Source of the DNA: an uncultured Lachnospiraceae bacterium
GTDB lineage: Bacteria > Bacillota > Clostridia > Lachnospirales > Lachnospiraceae
DNA: 15,389 nucleotides
NCBI GenBank assembly: GCA_902773445.1
Contig: CACYEU010000198.1
Span: 1 to 15,389 of the forward strand
Reading direction: 5' to 3'
Both the position numbers and the translations under genes were made by a program. Position 1 is the stretch's first letter. Every line of letters begins with the position of its first letter. The notes beneath the pieces are model-generated. The model was given only the letters and a program-made list of their open reading frames with translations. It had not been told where the DNA came from and did not search any database. This document shows, piece after piece, positions 14,023 through 15,389 of this stretch.

Positions 14023-15389
14023 ATGAGCACCGATTACATGAAACTGTACCGCGAATGGGTCGAAGATCCGTTCTTTGATGAGCAGACGCGCGCGGAGCTT
14101 GAGGCGATCGCGGGCGACGAGAAGGAGATCGAGGACAGGTTCTATATGTCACTGGAGTTCGGCACGGCCGGACTTCGCGGGATCCTGGGCGCCGGGACCA
14201 ACCGGATGAACATCTACACGGTCGGAAAGGCGACGCAGGGACTTGCAAATTATATTCACAAAAACGGAAAACTGAAAAACGGCGTCGCGATCGCTTACGA
14301 CTGCCGCAACATGTCGCCTGAGTTTGCCGATGCGGCTGCCTGCGTTCTTGCGGCAAACGGCATCAAGGCGCATGTATTTGACAGCCTGCGTCCGACACCT
14401 GAATTGTCATTCGCTGTCCGCTATCTTGACTGCATCGCCGGCATCAATGTCACGGCGAGCCACAACCCGGCTGCATACAATGGCTACAAAGTCTACTGGG
14501 AGGACGGCGCGCAGATCACACCGCCGCATGACACCGGTATTATGGATGAAGTCGCGGCGATTGAGTCATTCCACGATGTAAAAAGCATGGACAGGAAGCA
14601 GGCTGAGGAGCAGGGGCTGTACGAAACGATCGGCGAAGCGGTCGATCAGGCCTATTACGAGGAAGTTAAGAAACTGATCCTGCGCGATGACCTGATTAAA
14701 AAATACGCTGATGAAATCAGCATCGTCTATACCCCGCTTCACGGAACCGGAAATATCCCGGTGCGGCGTATTTTAGAAGAGATCGGATTTACCAATGTCA
14801 GCGTTGTCCCCGAGCAGGAAAAGCCGGACGGCAATTTCCCGACCGTATCGTATCCGAATCCGGAGGCGGCTGAAGCATTTGAACTCGGACTTGCTCTCGG
14901 CAAAGAGAAGCATGCCGATCTGATCCTTGCAACTGACCCCGATGCGGACAGGCTTGGCGTCTATGTCCTCGACAAAGAAGGCGGCTATCATCCGCTGACC
15001 GGAAACATGTCGGGCTGCCTGATTGCCGAGTATCTGCTGAATCAGCGCGAGGCGGCCGGCAAGCTGCATGACGATTCGTATCTCGTCAGCACGATCGTTT
15101 CCACAAAGCTTGCCAAGGCGATCGCGGACAGCTATAAAGTCGGTTTTGTCGAAGTGCTGACCGGGTTTAAGTATATCGGCGGAAAGATGCTCGAGTCCGA
15201 GCTGACCGGAAAAGGACATTATGAATTCGGATTCGAAGAGAGCTACGGATCATTGGCAGCCGACTATGCGCGTGATAAAGACGCAGTTGCGGCATCGGTG
15301 GTTCTGTGTGAGGCCGCTGCCTACTACAAAGACCAGGGGATGACACTCTGGGAGGCGATGACCGCGATGTACGAAAAATACGGCTGGTA
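14023..15389 (+). CDS. pgcA: Alpha-phosphoglucomutase / phospho-sugar mutase, PgcA type (3' end outside window)
   Basis: This enzyme interconverts glucose-1-phosphate and glucose-6-phosphate through a phosphoserine enzyme and Mg2+. The visible 455 codons cover most of a family of about 570-580 residues; the C-terminal phosphate-binding domain is cut off by the window edge. The N-terminal FGTAGLRGILGAGTNRMNIYT is typical of Bacillus PgcA-like proteins. The catalytic phosphoserine is S146 in TASHNPAAYNGYK. The metal-binding loop is DPDADRLG (D305, D307, D309), and the sugar-specificity loop is EESYG (405-409), as in glucose rather than mannose mutases. All the catalytic residues in the visible part are intact. 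It links glycogen breakdown by GlgP to glycolysis and supplies glucose-1-phosphate for sugar nucleotides. It follows asnS by 43 nt. Phosphomannomutase side activity is possible in this superfamily. Confidence 0.95.
   Translation, partial: MSTDYMKLYREWVEDPFFDEQTRAELEAIAGDEKEIEDRFYMSLEFGTAGLRGILGAGTNRMNIYTVGKATQGLANYIHKNGKLKNGVAIAYDCRNMSPEFADAAACVLAANGIKAHVFDSLRPTPELSFAVRYLDCIAGINVTASHNPAAYNGYKVYWEDGAQITPPHDTGIMDEVAAIESFHDVKSMDRKQAEEQGLYETIGEAVDQAYYEEVKKLILRDDLIKKYADEISIVYTPLHGTGNIPVRRILEEIGFTNVSVVPEQEKPDGNFPTVSYPNPEAAEAFELGLALGKEKHADLILATDPDADRLGVYVLDKEGGYHPLTGNMSGCLIAEYLLNQREAAGKLHDDSYLVSTIVSTKLAKAIADSYKVGFVEVLTGFKYIGGKMLESELTGKGHYEFGFEESYGSLAADYARDKDAVAASVVLCEAAAYYKDQGMTLWEAMTAMYEKYGW

Noticed and set aside
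1..15389. Very frequent GATC/CGATC words throughout the window
   Set aside because: They follow from heavy use of ATC, GAT and CGATC-forming codon pairs (Asp-Arg-Ile contexts) across all genes. They show no clustering that would suggest an origin or a dedicated site array.

Overview
This window is a dense stretch of housekeeping and central-metabolism genes from a bacterial chromosome. The base composition is moderately high (roughly mid-50s % GC by eye). Codon use leans strongly to ATC, GTC and GAT, and ribosome binding sites are strong (AAGGA, AAAGGAG). The gene set is a Thermus/Clostridium-type (type 2) isoleucyl-tRNA synthetase, a QueT-family queuosine-precursor transporter, a Bacillus PgcA-type phosphoglucomutase and a Clostridia-type membrane-anchored protein with a C39-like tail. 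Together these point to an anaerobic, gut-type Bacillota (Clostridia or Erysipelotrichia). The family is not resolved. I see no mobile elements, CRISPR arrays, tRNA or rRNA genes, and all genes share similar base and codon use.

Left block (1-12047, all + strand): the 3' end of an unrecognised gene with an acidic tail; an uncharacterised COG2509-type FAD-dependent dehydrogenase; ileS; glycogen phosphorylase glgP; an aconitase-superfamily hydratase resembling E. coli YbhJ; and a large membrane-anchored extracytoplasmic protein. The last four are very tightly packed, with gaps of 6, 3 and 3 nt, so they are probably co-transcribed and perhaps translationally coupled. No obvious functional theme unites translation, glycogen breakdown, a hydratase and a surface protein.

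Middle (12022-12540, - strand): queT. Its 3' end overlaps the 3' end of the membrane-anchored gene by 26 bp, and no terminator is visible between them. Its 5' end faces asnS across only 50 bp. That gap holds a good queT promoter whose -10 is nearly symmetric and could also serve asnS.

Right block (12591-15389, + strand): asnS, then a 43-bp gap with a small 15-bp direct repeat, then pgcA, cut by the window end. glgP and pgcA together supply the route glycogen -> glucose-1-phosphate -> glucose-6-phosphate, although they lie in different transcription units. queT beside asnS is suggestive because tRNA-Asn (GUU) is one of the queuosine-modified tRNAs.

I do not see a clear undescribed defence or mobile system. 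The best leads are the hydratase, which lacks the usual catalytic serine loop; the membrane-anchored protein with a degenerate C39-like domain; the COG2509 enzyme with a four-cysteine insert; and the queT/asnS divergent promoter, which may produce a leaderless queT message.
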